From the NCBI GenBank assembly GCA_045628125.1, contig JAZQPA010000100.1:1-30487 (forward strand): a stretch of DNA of 30,487 bases. The letters run 5' to 3'. Shown here in pieces: positions 8,406 through 16,060 of this stretch. A model generated the notes under the pieces. The model ran no database searches, had not been told where the DNA came from, and worked only from the letters and a program-made list of their open reading frames with translations. The stretch is from Minthousia sp045628125. GTDB taxonomy: Bacteria > Bacteroidota > Bacteroidia > Bacteroidales > Bacteroidaceae. Position 1 is the stretch's first letter, and each line of letters starts with the position of its first letter. The translations under genes and the position numbers were made by a program.

Positions 8406-10479
8406 CTGGAATGAACGTCTGAAACAGGTCTGCATCCTGACCGCAAGACTGGTGCTGGCGGTTGCTTTCCTGTTTTCCGGAATAACCAAGGCCGTAGACC
8501 CTTGGGGAACCGCATTTAAGATTCAGGATTACCTGATTCATTTCGGTTTGAACCAACTGGTGCCATTCTGGCTGTATCCTTACATGGCTATGGCTCTGGC
8601 AGGGTTGGAGTTCTACGTAGGTCTTTGTTTAATGTGGGGAATCCGCCGTTATTTCACGGCACTGGTGAGTCTGGCTATCATGCTGGTCATGACTCCGCTG
8701 ACCCTGTGGCTGGCCATTGCCGATCCCATCTCGGACTGCGGTTGCTTTGGCGATGCCCTGGTACTGAGCAACTGGGCCACCTTCGGAAAGAACGTGGTGC
8801 TGCTGCTGTGCGTGCTGCTGCTCTGGCGCGGAAGAAGACTGGCCACACGCTTCATCAGCGAGAATACCCAATGGCTCATATCCGTATACGGTATCCTGTT
8901 CATCCTGCTGCTGATGGGACACTGCATGTACCATCTTCCGATTGCCGATTTCCGTCCTTACCGCATAGGAAACAATATCTCTGCGCAGATGGAAATTCCC
9001 GAGGGTGAGCAGGCTCCGGAGTTTGATACCCGTTTCGTGATGGAAAAGGACGGCAAGCGCCAGGAGTTTACACTGGACAACTATCCGGATTCCACCTGGC
9101 AGTTCATCGACTCGTATTCCGTGCAGGTTACGGAAGGTTATGTGCCTCCTGTGCACGACTTCATCCTGGAGCGGATCAGTGATGCCGAGGATATTACCGA
9201 CCAGGTGCTGACTGATGAGGGATACACCTTTCTGATGGTAGCCTATGATCTGGCCACAGCCCAGCAGGGAACCGTGGATCTGGTGAACGAGCTTTACGAC
9301 TACTGCAACGAATACGGCTATGCCTTCTATGGTGTGACGGCATCGGGTGATGAGGCTATCGAGCAATGGCGCTATGACACAGGTGCAGCATACGATTTCT
9401 GCCGGATGGATGCCATTCCGCTGAAGACCATGGTAAGAAGCAATCCGGGTGTGGTGCTGCTGAAAGGTGGAACGGTAGTGAACAAGTGGGGCAGCAACGA
9501 CCTGCCTACGGAGCAGGATTTGAGCAAGCCGCTGGAGCAGACCGATCTGGTGAATACGGACGGAAGCACACCTTACGGCACCCTGTGGAAAGTGGTGGTT
9601 TTTCTGCTGGCGGTTCCACTGGGCATAATCACCCTGCTCGACAGGGTTTGGACAGGATTCCTATTGATTGGTAAACTGAGAAAAAAGAGTAAGATATCTA
9701 ACTTATTAAAAAAGAAAAAAATGAGAAAGAAAATTGTAGCAGGTAACTGGAAGATGAACAAGAACCTGCAGGAAGGTGTAGCTCTGGCTACTGAGCTGAA
9801 GGAGGTTTTGGCAGCTGATGCTCCTAATTGTGAAGTTGTTATCGGTACTCCATTCATCCACTTGGCAACTGTTGCTGAGCTGTTGAAGGATAGCGTTATC
9901 GCTGTTTCTGCTGAGAACTGCGCTAACAAGGAGAAGGGTGCTTACACTGGTGAGGTTTCTGCAGAGATGGTTAAGTCAACTGGTGCAGAGTATGTAATCC
10001 TGGGTCACACTGAGCGCCGTGAGTACTACAACGAGACTCCAGAGATCCTGAAGGAGAAGGTAGACTTGGCATTGGCTAACGGTTTGAAGGTTATCTTCTG
10101 TATCGGTGAGAGCCTGGCACAGCGCGAGGCTAACGAGCAGGAGGCTGTTTGCAAGGCTGAGTTGGCAGGTAGCGTATTCCACCTGACCGCAGAGCAGTGG
10201 AAGAACATCGTTATCGCATACGAGCCAATCTGGGCTATCGGTACCGGTAAGACCGCTACTGCAGAGCAGGCTGAGGAGATCCACGCTTACATCCGCTCTT
10301 GTGTTGCTGAGGTTTATGGTGCAGAGGCAGCTGACGATACTACTATCCTGTATGGTGGTTCTTGCAAGGCTAGCAACGCTCCTGAGCTGTTCGCAAAGGC
10401 TGACATCGACGGTGGTCTGATTGGTGGTGCTTCTCTGAAGGCTGCTGATTTCAAGGGTATCATTGATGCTTTCAAATAA
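8398..10479 (+). CDS. DoxX/MauE-type membrane protein with periplasmic thioredoxin-like domain, in frame with TpiA
   Basis: One open frame of 693 codons. Residues 1-441 are a membrane protein: helices at about 12-30, 55-78, 85-108 and 125-145 form a DoxX/MauE bundle with a DCGCFGD motif (Cys114, Cys116), then another helix at about 155-175, an exported domain (about 195-395) and a last helix at 398-420 (TLWKVVVFLLAVPLG). The exported domain looks like a thioredoxin fold: NPGVVLLKGGTVVNKW resembles the cis-Pro strand pair, but the usual CxxC is missing. GTG at 8398 is chosen because the first helix needs it and no in-frame ATG precedes residue 62. Residues 442-693 are a complete TpiA. The join is a lysine-rich, non-conserved linker. 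Normally these are two genes, so this is either a real fusion, a recent stop loss or a one-base sequence error. Function of the membrane part is unknown; a redox role is plausible. Confidence 0.8.
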   Translation: MSNWNERLKQVCILTARLVLAVAFLFSGITKAVDPWGTAFKIQDYLIHFGLNQLVPFWLYPYMAMALAGLEFYVGLCLMWGIRRYFTALVSLAIMLVMTPLTLWLAIADPISDCGCFGDALVLSNWATFGKNVVLLLCVLLLWRGRRLATRFISENTQWLISVYGILFILLLMGHCMYHLPIADFRPYRIGNNISAQMEIPEGEQAPEFDTRFVMEKDGKRQEFTLDNYPDSTWQFIDSYSVQVTEGYVPPVHDFILERISDAEDITDQVLTDEGYTFLMVAYDLATAQQGTVDLVNELYDYCNEYGYAFYGVTASGDEAIEQWRYDTGAAYDFCRMDAIPLKTMVRSNPGVVLLKGGTVVNKWGSNDLPTEQDLSKPLEQTDLVNTDGSTPYGTLWKVVVFLLAVPLGIITLLDRVWTGFLLIGKLRKKSKISNLLKKKKMRKKIVAGNWKMNKNLQEGVALATELKEVLAADAPNCEVVIGTPFIHLATVAELLKDSVIAVSAENCANKEKGAYTGEVSAEMVKSTGAEYVILGHTERREYYNETPEILKEKVDLALANGLKVIFCIGESLAQREANEQEAVCKAELAGSVFHLTAEQWKNIVIAYEPIWAIGTGKTATAEQAEEIHAYIRSCVAEVYGAEAADDTTILYGGSCKASNAPELFAKADIDGGLIGGASLKAADFKGIIDAFK
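9681..9692 (+). other. A-AAA-AAG slippery tract followed by a -1 frame stop
   Basis: The in-frame heptamer A AAA AAG (9681-9687) is the classic -1 frameshift motif. A one-base backward slip gives GAG then TAA (9690-9692), ending the membrane protein 28 bases before the tpiA ATG. Adding one A to the A6 run gives the same stop. No strong stimulatory stem-loop is obvious downstream. Confidence 0.45.
9721..10479 (+). CDS. tpiA: Triosephosphate isomerase
   Basis: Interconverts glyceraldehyde 3-phosphate and dihydroxyacetone phosphate in glycolysis. Counting from the ATG at 9721 the protein has 252 residues, the standard length. GNWKMN at 8-13 gives the substrate-binding Asn9 and Lys11, ILGHTERRE gives the electrophile His96, and YEPIWAIGTGKTAT gives the catalytic base Glu168. 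GGSCKASNA and GGLIGGASL form the phosphate loops. Independent initiation here is likely: the ATG follows an A-rich stretch typical of strong Bacteroidetes starts, and codon use changes abruptly to the GCT/GTT/GGT/AAG/GAG pattern of highly expressed genes. The frame is nevertheless open from the upstream membrane protein, so a fused form could also be made. No separate TAnnTTTG promoter was found just upstream. Confidence 0.95.
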   Translation: MRKKIVAGNWKMNKNLQEGVALATELKEVLAADAPNCEVVIGTPFIHLATVAELLKDSVIAVSAENCANKEKGAYTGEVSAEMVKSTGAEYVILGHTERREYYNETPEILKEKVDLALANGLKVIFCIGESLAQREANEQEAVCKAELAGSVFHLTAEQWKNIVIAYEPIWAIGTGKTATAEQAEEIHAYIRSCVAEVYGAEAADDTTILYGGSCKASNAPELFAKADIDGGLIGGASLKAADFKGIIDAFK

Positions 10480-10489
10480 TCTGTTTAGG

Positions 10490-10987
10490 ATGAAAAGAAA
10501 TATCCTATTGGGATTCCTACTGTTACTATCGCTCTGTGCTTCGGCACAGAGCATAGAGCAGTCTGTCCGTCAGGACCGTGCGGGCCAGGGACATGTGGAC
10601 TTACACATTGCTCCTGCGGTGTATCAGGCTATGACCAAGCCTTTGAACGCGCGTGTTGAGGAACAGGAAGAAACCATGGAGGATAAAATCAGAAAGGCAC
10701 GTGAGTTCCGTGATGCCGAGAAGGTAAAGGCACGTGGCTTCCGTATTCTGGTTTATGCAGGAGGAAACAAGAGATCGGACAAGCAGAAGGTAGAGGAAGT
10801 GGGCGAGCAGATGAAGCGCCTGTTCCCGCTTTATCCGGTATATGCTCATTTTGAGTCTCCCCGCTGGGTGTGCCGATTGGGCAACTTCACCAAAAGGGAG
10901 GAGGCCAATGAGGTGCTGCAGGAAGTACGTGATGCGGGATTCCGCCAGGCCATTGTTACCGAAGGCGTGATTCTGATAGCAAAATAG
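10490..10987 (+). CDS. Exported SPOR-domain-like protein
   Basis: A 165-residue protein with signal peptide MKRNILLGFLLLLSLCASAQ. The C-terminal 80 residues (FRILVYAGGNKRSDKQKVEE, then VYAHFESPRWVCRLGNFTKR, then AGFRQAIVTEGVI) have the beta-alpha-beta-beta-alpha-beta pattern of SPOR domains, which bind septal peptidoglycan lacking stem peptides. The frame is open from 10463, but the ATG at 10490 is chosen because the signal peptide starts there and the longer version would overlap tpiA. It follows tpiA by ten bases, so it is co-transcribed. Its TAG stop directly abuts the stop codon of convergent dnaG, with no terminator between them. A role in envelope or division-site processes is inferred. 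Confidence 0.82.
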   Translation: MKRNILLGFLLLLSLCASAQSIEQSVRQDRAGQGHVDLHIAPAVYQAMTKPLNARVEEQEETMEDKIRKAREFRDAEKVKARGFRILVYAGGNKRSDKQKVEEVGEQMKRLFPLYPVYAHFESPRWVCRLGNFTKREEANEVLQEVRDAGFRQAIVTEGVILIAK

Positions 10988-13027
10988 TTACAGTATACGG
11001 TCACCGGCTTCTTTGGCCAGGAGTTTCTTCAGATTCACCAGTTCCTGAAGTTTCTTCATGATTGCTCCTAACTGTTCGGCGTCATTTCTTAATGACGGAT
11101 CGAGCAGTTTTTTTTGTGTCTCTTTCAGTTCGGTTTCCACAATCTTCAGCTTCAGATCGTTGATGAGGTGGAGCAGGCGGGACGACAGCTCCCTGTTGAT
11201 TTCATTGGCCGGAATCTCGGCAGACTCGGGGGTGGCGTAAATCTTACTGAGCGTATATTTCTCGGTAGCCAGCTCTGCCGCCATGTTGGAGATGGCAGGG
11301 TCCTGATGACTGAGCAGGTAGGATTCCACACGCATTTCGGGGTTGTCCTGCAGCTTCTCGCGCACCTCGTCCAGCACCTTACTATATAATAAGGTGTGGA
11401 AGTACAGACCATCCTCCTCCATGCAGTAGAAGATGAAGTCGGCCACATTGATGCCCACCGGCTCACCGTTCTCGTCCTCGCCCTCTGCCGCTTTATGCTC
11501 TCCATGCAGCACCAGCTCGCGCATGATGAGTGTCTCCGTCTCGTGATACGGATTGCTGATGGCAGCCGCCATCACCTGCCGGCTTTCGGGTTCCGGAGGG
11601 AAAGGAGGCATCTCGTCCGGTGGGAAAGGTGCATCCTCAACCGGAGGGACAGGACCATCGGCCGGCTGAGCCTGAGGAGGAGTGTTCGTATTGTTGTATT
11701 TGTTGCGGTTCTCGCGCTGGGTTTTCCGGGCATCGGTAACCCCCTTGAGGAGAATACGCTCGTCGGTGTTCAGGATATGCGCACTTTCCTTGATATAGAC
11801 CGAACGGGATATCTCGTCCGGAATCAGGGAGATGCTCTGGATGATGGCTTTGATCAGCTCCGACTTCCGCAGCGGGTCGCCGGCAATTTCCTTCATCATG
11901 CGGTTGATGCGGAAATGAATGAAATCCACCTGGTTGTTCTTGATGTATTCCTGTACCTCCTGGGCAGAATGCTTGCGGCAGAAGCTGTCCGGGTCCTCGT
12001 CCTGAGGAAGGATGAGAATCTTCACGTTCATGCCTTCCTGCAGCAGCAGGTCGGTTCCGCGTTCGGACGCCTTGATACCTGCGGCATCGCCGTCATACAG
12101 CAAGGTGACATTGGAGGTGAAGCGGTGCAGCAGCTGAATCTGACCGGTGGTCAGCGCCGTTCCGGAAGAAGCCACCACATTCTCGATGCCTGCCTGATGC
12201 AAGGAAAGAACATCGGTGTAACCCTCCACCATCAGACAGCGGTTCTCGCGTACGATGGATTGCTTGGCCTGATAAAGACCATACAGGTTACGGCTCTTGT
12301 CGTAGATGGGACTCTCGGGCGAGTTGACATATTTCTGCTCCACACCCTTGGTGCGGCTGTCCAGCTTGCGGCCTCCAAATCCCACGATTCGTCCGCTGAT
12401 GGTAAAGAAAGGGAAGATGACACGTCCGTAGAAACGGTCGTGCAGCCGTCCGTCATCCATCTTATAACACACACCGGTAGAGGTCAGGAAACGCTCCTCG
12501 AATCCCTTCTTCTTGGCTGAGTTGCACAGTCCGTAACGGTCGGCAAGACTGTATCCCAGACGGAACTTATGGATGATATCGTCCCGGAATCCGCGGCTAC
12601 GCAGATAAGCCAGACCGATGGCACGTCCGTCGACATTGTTCTGAAGCAGGTCCTCGAAATACTGGCAAGCCCATTCGCTCACCACCATCATACTCTCCTT
12701 ATCGCTCTGCTCCTGCTTCTCTTCCTGGGTCATTTCCCGCTCATGCACCTCGATATGGTACTTGTTGGCCAGCCATTTGAGCGCCTCGGTGTAAGTCATC
12801 TGCTCGTGCTCCATCACGAACTTCACCACACCGCCGCCATTGCCGCAGCTGAAGCATTTGTAAAGACCTTTTGCTGGAGACACGGTCAGGGAAGGAGTCT
12901 TGTCGGCATGGAAAGGACATAAACCCTTGTAATTGACACCCGCCTTCTTCAGATTCACGAAGTCCGATACAACATCAACAATCTGAGCTGCATCCAATAT
13001 TCGCTGTTTTGTGGCTTGGTCAATCAT
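10988..13027 (-). CDS. dnaG: DNA primase
   Basis: Synthesises RNA primers at the replication fork. The 679-residue protein has the CHC2 zinc finger at the N-terminus (Cys37, His40, Cys58, Cys61), an RNA-polymerase core with FYGRVIFPF and GFGGR segments, and a TOPRIM domain marked by VEGYTDVLSLHQAG and YDGDAAG. After about residue 435 there is an Asn/Pro-rich linker (PPQAQPADGPVPPVEDAPFP and on) followed by a helical C-terminal region that should bind the DnaB helicase. The C-terminal domain is divergent from E. coli, as is usual in Bacteroidetes. The start is secure because it sits just before the zinc finger. It is transcribed away from the Gfo/Idh gene from an interleaved promoter pair. Confidence 0.97.
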   Translation of the reverse strand: MIDQATKQRILDAAQIVDVVSDFVNLKKAGVNYKGLCPFHADKTPSLTVSPAKGLYKCFSCGNGGGVVKFVMEHEQMTYTEALKWLANKYHIEVHEREMTQEEKQEQSDKESMMVVSEWACQYFEDLLQNNVDGRAIGLAYLRSRGFRDDIIHKFRLGYSLADRYGLCNSAKKKGFEERFLTSTGVCYKMDDGRLHDRFYGRVIFPFFTISGRIVGFGGRKLDSRTKGVEQKYVNSPESPIYDKSRNLYGLYQAKQSIVRENRCLMVEGYTDVLSLHQAGIENVVASSGTALTTGQIQLLHRFTSNVTLLYDGDAAGIKASERGTDLLLQEGMNVKILILPQDEDPDSFCRKHSAQEVQEYIKNNQVDFIHFRINRMMKEIAGDPLRKSELIKAIIQSISLIPDEISRSVYIKESAHILNTDERILLKGVTDARKTQRENRNKYNNTNTPPQAQPADGPVPPVEDAPFPPDEMPPFPPEPESRQVMAAAISNPYHETETLIMRELVLHGEHKAAEGEDENGEPVGINVADFIFYCMEEDGLYFHTLLYSKVLDEVREKLQDNPEMRVESYLLSHQDPAISNMAAELATEKYTLSKIYATPESAEIPANEINRELSSRLLHLINDLKLKIVETELKETQKKLLDPSLRNDAEQLGAIMKKLQELVNLKKLLAKEAGDRIL

Positions 13028-13045
13028 AATTTACCGGTCTTTGGG

Positions 13046-13075
13046 TTGCAAAGTTAATTAAAACTCGTATCTTTG
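13046..13075 (+). promoter_or_regulatory. Promoter for the Gfo/Idh oxidoreductase gene
   Basis: TTG at 13046-13048, a 19-base spacer and TATCTTTG at 13068-13075 match the Bacteroidetes consensus. The expected start near 13082 leaves a leader of about 16 bases before the ATG at 13098. Confidence 0.75.
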
Positions 13076-13079
13076 CCAA
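13049..13079 (-). promoter_or_regulatory. Promoter for dnaG, interleaved with the opposite promoter
   Basis: On the minus strand TTG (13079-13077), a 20-base spacer and TAACTTTG (13056-13049) match the consensus. The expected start near 13042 gives dnaG a leader of about 15 bases. The -7 box directly abuts the -33 element of the plus-strand promoter. Confidence 0.7.
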
Positions 13080-13097
13080 CATAAATTTGAACAAAAA

Positions 13098-14054
13098 ATG
13101 AAAATATCTGTAGTAGGCTCAGGCATGATTGCCACCGAAGTGATGACACTTCTGAACGCAGAGTTCCCCCAGATTGAAATCGCTGCTATCTTTGTCCGTC
13201 CAGGTAGCCTGGAGAAGGGAAAGCAGCTGGCTGCCAAGTTTAACATAGCCAGAGTGTGCACCGATTATGACGACCTGCTGGCCCAGGATACCGACTTTGT
13301 GTATGTGGCCAATGTCAACAAAGTCCATTTTGAATACGCCAGGAAAGCCCTGCTGGCCGGCCGCAATGTGATTCTGGAGAAACCCTTCTGCTCCACATTG
13401 AGCCAGGCCGAAGAGCTGTTCCGCATAGCCATTGAGAAGAAACTGTATCTGTTTGAGGCCGTGTCATTGCTGTTCATGCCTAATTTCGAGGCTATTAAGG
13501 CCAATCTGCCCCGAATCGGCAGAGTACATATCGTGGAGTGCAACTACTCCCAGTACTCCAGCCGTTATGACCGCTACCTGAATCATGATGTGGCTCCGGC
13601 TTTTGATCCGGCCTGTGAGGGAGGTGCCCTGCGCGACCTGAATGTGTACAACCTGAATCTGGTGGCAGGACTGTTCGGCAAGCCCGAATCTGCCAGCTAT
13701 TGGGCCAATCTGGGATTCAACGGTGTGGACACCTCGGGTACTGTCATCATGAAGTATCCTACATTCGTGGCTACCTGCACCGGAGCCAAGGATTGCGGCG
13801 GTCCCTCCATGAGTTTCATCCAGGGAGAAAAGGGCTGGATTATGGTGGAAGGCGCCAATAATGCCCTGGCATCCGTGAAAATCAGCGTGGGAGGCGAGGT
13901 GGAAACCATACGCAGCAACAGGTTCGCCCACCGTCTGGGACATGAGTTTGAGGCCATCATGGACATCTACGAACGCAAGGACTATGAGCAGGTTCTGCAA
14001 CATCGCGACACTTCATTGGCTGTCATGGCCATTCTTAATGAGGTGACAAAATGA
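13098..14054 (+). CDS. Gfo/Idh/MocA family NAD(P)-dependent oxidoreductase
   Basis: A 318-residue sugar- or cyclitol-type dehydrogenase. The N-terminal Rossmann fold shows VVGSGMIATEVM (residues 4-15), and EKPFCSTLSQAEEL near residue 95 carries the conserved EKP motif whose lysine takes part in catalysis. The C-terminal half is the alpha/beta sheet domain with GGALRDLNVYNLNLV, in which D-x-N/G-x-Y residues usually shape the substrate site. A C-terminal helix closes the dimer. The substrate cannot be identified, and neighbours give no pathway clue: it stands alone between dnaG and the ribosome-related operon, with its own short-leader promoter. No terminator is seen in the 93 bases that follow. 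Confidence 0.88.
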   Translation: MKISVVGSGMIATEVMTLLNAEFPQIEIAAIFVRPGSLEKGKQLAAKFNIARVCTDYDDLLAQDTDFVYVANVNKVHFEYARKALLAGRNVILEKPFCSTLSQAEELFRIAIEKKLYLFEAVSLLFMPNFEAIKANLPRIGRVHIVECNYSQYSSRYDRYLNHDVAPAFDPACEGGALRDLNVYNLNLVAGLFGKPESASYWANLGFNGVDTSGTVIMKYPTFVATCTGAKDCGGPSMSFIQGEKGWIMVEGANNALASVKISVGGEVETIRSNRFAHRLGHEFEAIMDIYERKDYEQVLQHRDTSLAVMAILNEVTK

Positions 14055-14105
14055 ATAAAATGAAAAAAATAACGAATTTAATAGTCTTATAATTAGAATT
14101 ATTTG

Positions 14106-14113
14106 TATCTTTG
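14106..14113 (+). promoter_or_regulatory. Promoter -7 box for the DUF177-rpmF run
   Basis: TATCTTTG is an exact -7 match, 35 bases before the DUF177 ATG. No good TTTG is found at the expected -33 distance, so strength is uncertain. Confidence 0.55.
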
Positions 14114-14147
14114 CACCCCGAATTGGATTTTGTGCGGTTAATAAAAA

Positions 14148-14696
14148 ATGAAGCTTTCTGATTTTCGGATAAATTTGCTGAGTATGAATTCAGAATCGAA
14201 AGAGTATGGATTCAGTATCGGTGATGCATTTTTTGAAGAGATGGAAAGCGTGGATGTAAGAACCGGAAATGTGGACTGCAAACTGGTGGTTGACAAACTG
14301 GCCGACGGCTCATTTCAGTTTAAATTCTACACCAAGGGAACCGTGCAGGTGCCTTGCGACCGCTGTCTGGATGACATGGACTGTGAGATTGACACTGACG
14401 ACATGCTGATAGTGAAGCTGGGTACAGAATACATGGAAGATGATGATATTGTGACCATTCCGGAACATGAGGGATCAATAGATGTGTCATCTTATATTTA
14501 TCAGTTCATCGTGTTAAACGTTCCGATTAAACATGTGCATGCACCTGGAAAATGCAACACACAAATGCTGGATATTCTGAATCAGCATTTGGCCATCCGA
14601 AGTGGCGATCAGGAACAGGAGGACAACGGTGAGGTGGATGAAACCAGTATTGATCCAAGATGGAGTGAATTATTAAAAATGAAGAATAACATTTAA
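14148..14696 (+). CDS. DUF177/YceD-family protein
   Basis: A 182-residue member of the YceD (DUF177) family, which in bacteria and plastids is needed for normal 23S rRNA accumulation and is nearly always encoded before ribosomal protein L32. The central VPCDRCLDDMDCEI segment has the conserved CxxC pair (Cys70, Cys73) used by the family to bind metal or RNA. Acidic stretches follow (TDDMLI, MEDDDIV), and SSYIYQFIVLNVPIKHVH then CNTQ near residues 120-145 are characteristic. It lies twelve bases before rpmF, which confirms the assignment by context. The biochemical mechanism of this family is not settled. Confidence 0.88.
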   Translation: MKLSDFRINLLSMNSESKEYGFSIGDAFFEEMESVDVRTGNVDCKLVVDKLADGSFQFKFYTKGTVQVPCDRCLDDMDCEIDTDDMLIVKLGTEYMEDDDIVTIPEHEGSIDVSSYIYQFIVLNVPIKHVHAPGKCNTQMLDILNQHLAIRSGDQEQEDNGEVDETSIDPRWSELLKMKNNI

Positions 14697-14708
14697 AGCT
14701 TTAAAAAA

Positions 14709-14894
14709 ATGGCACATCCTAAAAGAAGACAAGGTAACACTAGAACAGCAAAGAGAAGAACTCATGATGTAGCAGTTGCTCCAACTTTGGCAGTATGTCC
14801 AAACTGTGGTGAGTACTATGTATATCATACTGTTTGCCCATCTTGCGGTTACTACAGAGGTAAGGTAGCTATCGTTAAGGAAGAGGCTATCTGA
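14709..14894 (+). CDS. rpmF: 50S ribosomal protein L32
   Basis: A 61-residue basic protein with the classic MAHPKRRQGNTRTAKRRTH N-terminus and a four-cysteine zinc ribbon (Cys30, Cys33, Cys43, Cys46), so this is the zinc-binding paralogue type. Codons are those of strongly expressed genes. It follows the DUF177 gene closely and is followed by a strong hairpin before fabH, so its transcript probably ends mostly there. Confidence 0.97.
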   Translation: MAHPKRRQGNTRTAKRRTHDVAVAPTLAVCPNCGEYYVYHTVCPSCGYYRGKVAIVKEEAI

Positions 14895-14913
14895 TTGAAC
14901 TAAAAAAGGGAAA

Positions 14914-14953
14914 TAGCTAGGGAACAGACGTGTTCCCCAGCTACTTTTGTTTT
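14914..14953 (+). terminator. Intrinsic terminator or attenuator between rpmF and fabH
   Basis: The 13-base arms 14914-14926 and 14931-14943 pair with a single A/C mismatch around a four-base loop, followed by CTTTTGTTTT. The tail also contains TACTTTTG (14942-14949), an exact TAnnTTTG match that could act as a promoter for fabH, although no -33 element is visible. Confidence 0.8.
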
Positions 14954-14972
14954 AATATTACAGACACTTATA

Positions 14973-15980
14973 ATGGAAAAACTACATGCGGTAATTACAG
15001 GAGTAGCAGGTTATGTGCCTGATTATGTTCTGACTAACGAAGAGCTTTCACACATGGTTGATACCACCGATGAGTGGATCATGACCCGTATTGGTGTAAA
15101 AGAGCGCCGTATCTTGAATGAGGAAGGCTTGGGTACTTCCTATCTGGCTCGCAAGGCTTGTAAGAGATTGTTGGAAAAGACAGGTGTAGATCCTGATACA
15201 ATTGACTGCGTGATCGTTACTACTTCCACTGCAGACTATCAGTTCCCTTCTTGCGCATCTATCGTTATCGGTAAATGCGGTTTGAAGAATGCTCATGCCT
15301 TTGAGTTCTCTGCTGCTTGTTGCGGTTTCCTGTTTGCTATGGATACCGTGGCTTGTATGATTGAGAGCGGTCGTTATAAGCGTGTCATCCTGATTGGTGC
15401 TGACAAGATGTCATCTGTTGTAAACTATAAGGACCGTGCTACTTGCCCTATCTTTGGTGATGGTGCTGGTGCCGTTCTGATGGAGGCTACTACAGAGGAG
15501 TATGGTCTGATGGATTCTTATTTGCGTACCGATGGTATCGGTTTGCCATTCCTGCATCTGGCTGCGGGTGGTTCTGTATGCCCAGCGTCACACTTTACCG
15601 TTGACAACGGCATGCACTATATCCACCAGGAGGGCCGTACCGTATATAAGTATGCGGTATCCAACATGTGCAAGTGCAGTACCGAGGTGGTTAAGCGCAA
15701 TGGTCTTACTAACGAAACCATCGATTGGGTGCTGCCTCATCAGGCAAACATGCGTATCATTGAGGCTGTTGTCAGCCGCTTAGGCGTGCCAATGGATAAG
15801 GTGATGCTGAACATCCAGCGCTATGGTAATACCAGTGCTGCATGTATGCCACTCTGCCTTTGGGATTATGAGAGCCAGTTGAAGAAGGGTGATAATATTG
15901 TGTTCACAGCCTTTGGCGCCGGATTTACACATGGCGCAGCTTACTTCAAGTGGGGCTATAACGGTGACGGCACAAAATAA
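14973..15980 (+). CDS. fabH: 3-oxoacyl-ACP synthase III
   Basis: Beta-ketoacyl-ACP synthase III, which condenses an acyl-CoA primer with malonyl-ACP to start fatty acid chains. In Bacteroidetes it can prime branched chains. The 335-residue protein has the complete Cys-His-Asn triad: AACCGF gives Cys116 (with an unusual second cysteine at 117 in place of the common Ala), PHQANMRI gives His256, and YGNTSAA gives Asn286. The N-terminal GVAGYVPDYVLTNEEL and DTTDEWIMTRIGVKERR segments are typical. The AANM-like PHQANMRI loop near the C-terminus is the ACP-binding region. It sits after the rpmF terminator and before era, separated by another hairpin, so its expression may be tuned separately from its neighbours. 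Confidence 0.96.
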   Translation: MEKLHAVITGVAGYVPDYVLTNEELSHMVDTTDEWIMTRIGVKERRILNEEGLGTSYLARKACKRLLEKTGVDPDTIDCVIVTTSTADYQFPSCASIVIGKCGLKNAHAFEFSAACCGFLFAMDTVACMIESGRYKRVILIGADKMSSVVNYKDRATCPIFGDGAGAVLMEATTEEYGLMDSYLRTDGIGLPFLHLAAGGSVCPASHFTVDNGMHYIHQEGRTVYKYAVSNMCKCSTEVVKRNGLTNETIDWVLPHQANMRIIEAVVSRLGVPMDKVMLNIQRYGNTSAACMPLCLWDYESQLKKGDNIVFTAFGAGFTHGAAYFKWGYNGDGTK

Positions 15981-16001
15981 GTACTGAATGATAAAAACAC
16001 G

Positions 16002-16060
16002 AAAGAACGCATTTCTCAAATAATTCCTTACTTGACCGATGCGTTCTTTTTGTTATTTTT
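16002..16060 (+). terminator. Long-loop intrinsic terminator between fabH and era
   Basis: AAAGAACGCAT (16002-16012) pairs perfectly with ATGCGTTCTTT (16039-16049) around a 26-base loop and is followed by a T-rich tail. It lies only a few bases before the era start, so era and der must be read by read-through or from an unseen promoter. Confidence 0.75.

Noticed and set aside
9708..9714. Second A-AAA-AAG heptamer just before tpiA as a frameshift site
   Set aside because: A -1 slip here does not reach a stop before the tpiA start and runs on in an unrelated frame; the first heptamer explains the junction better.
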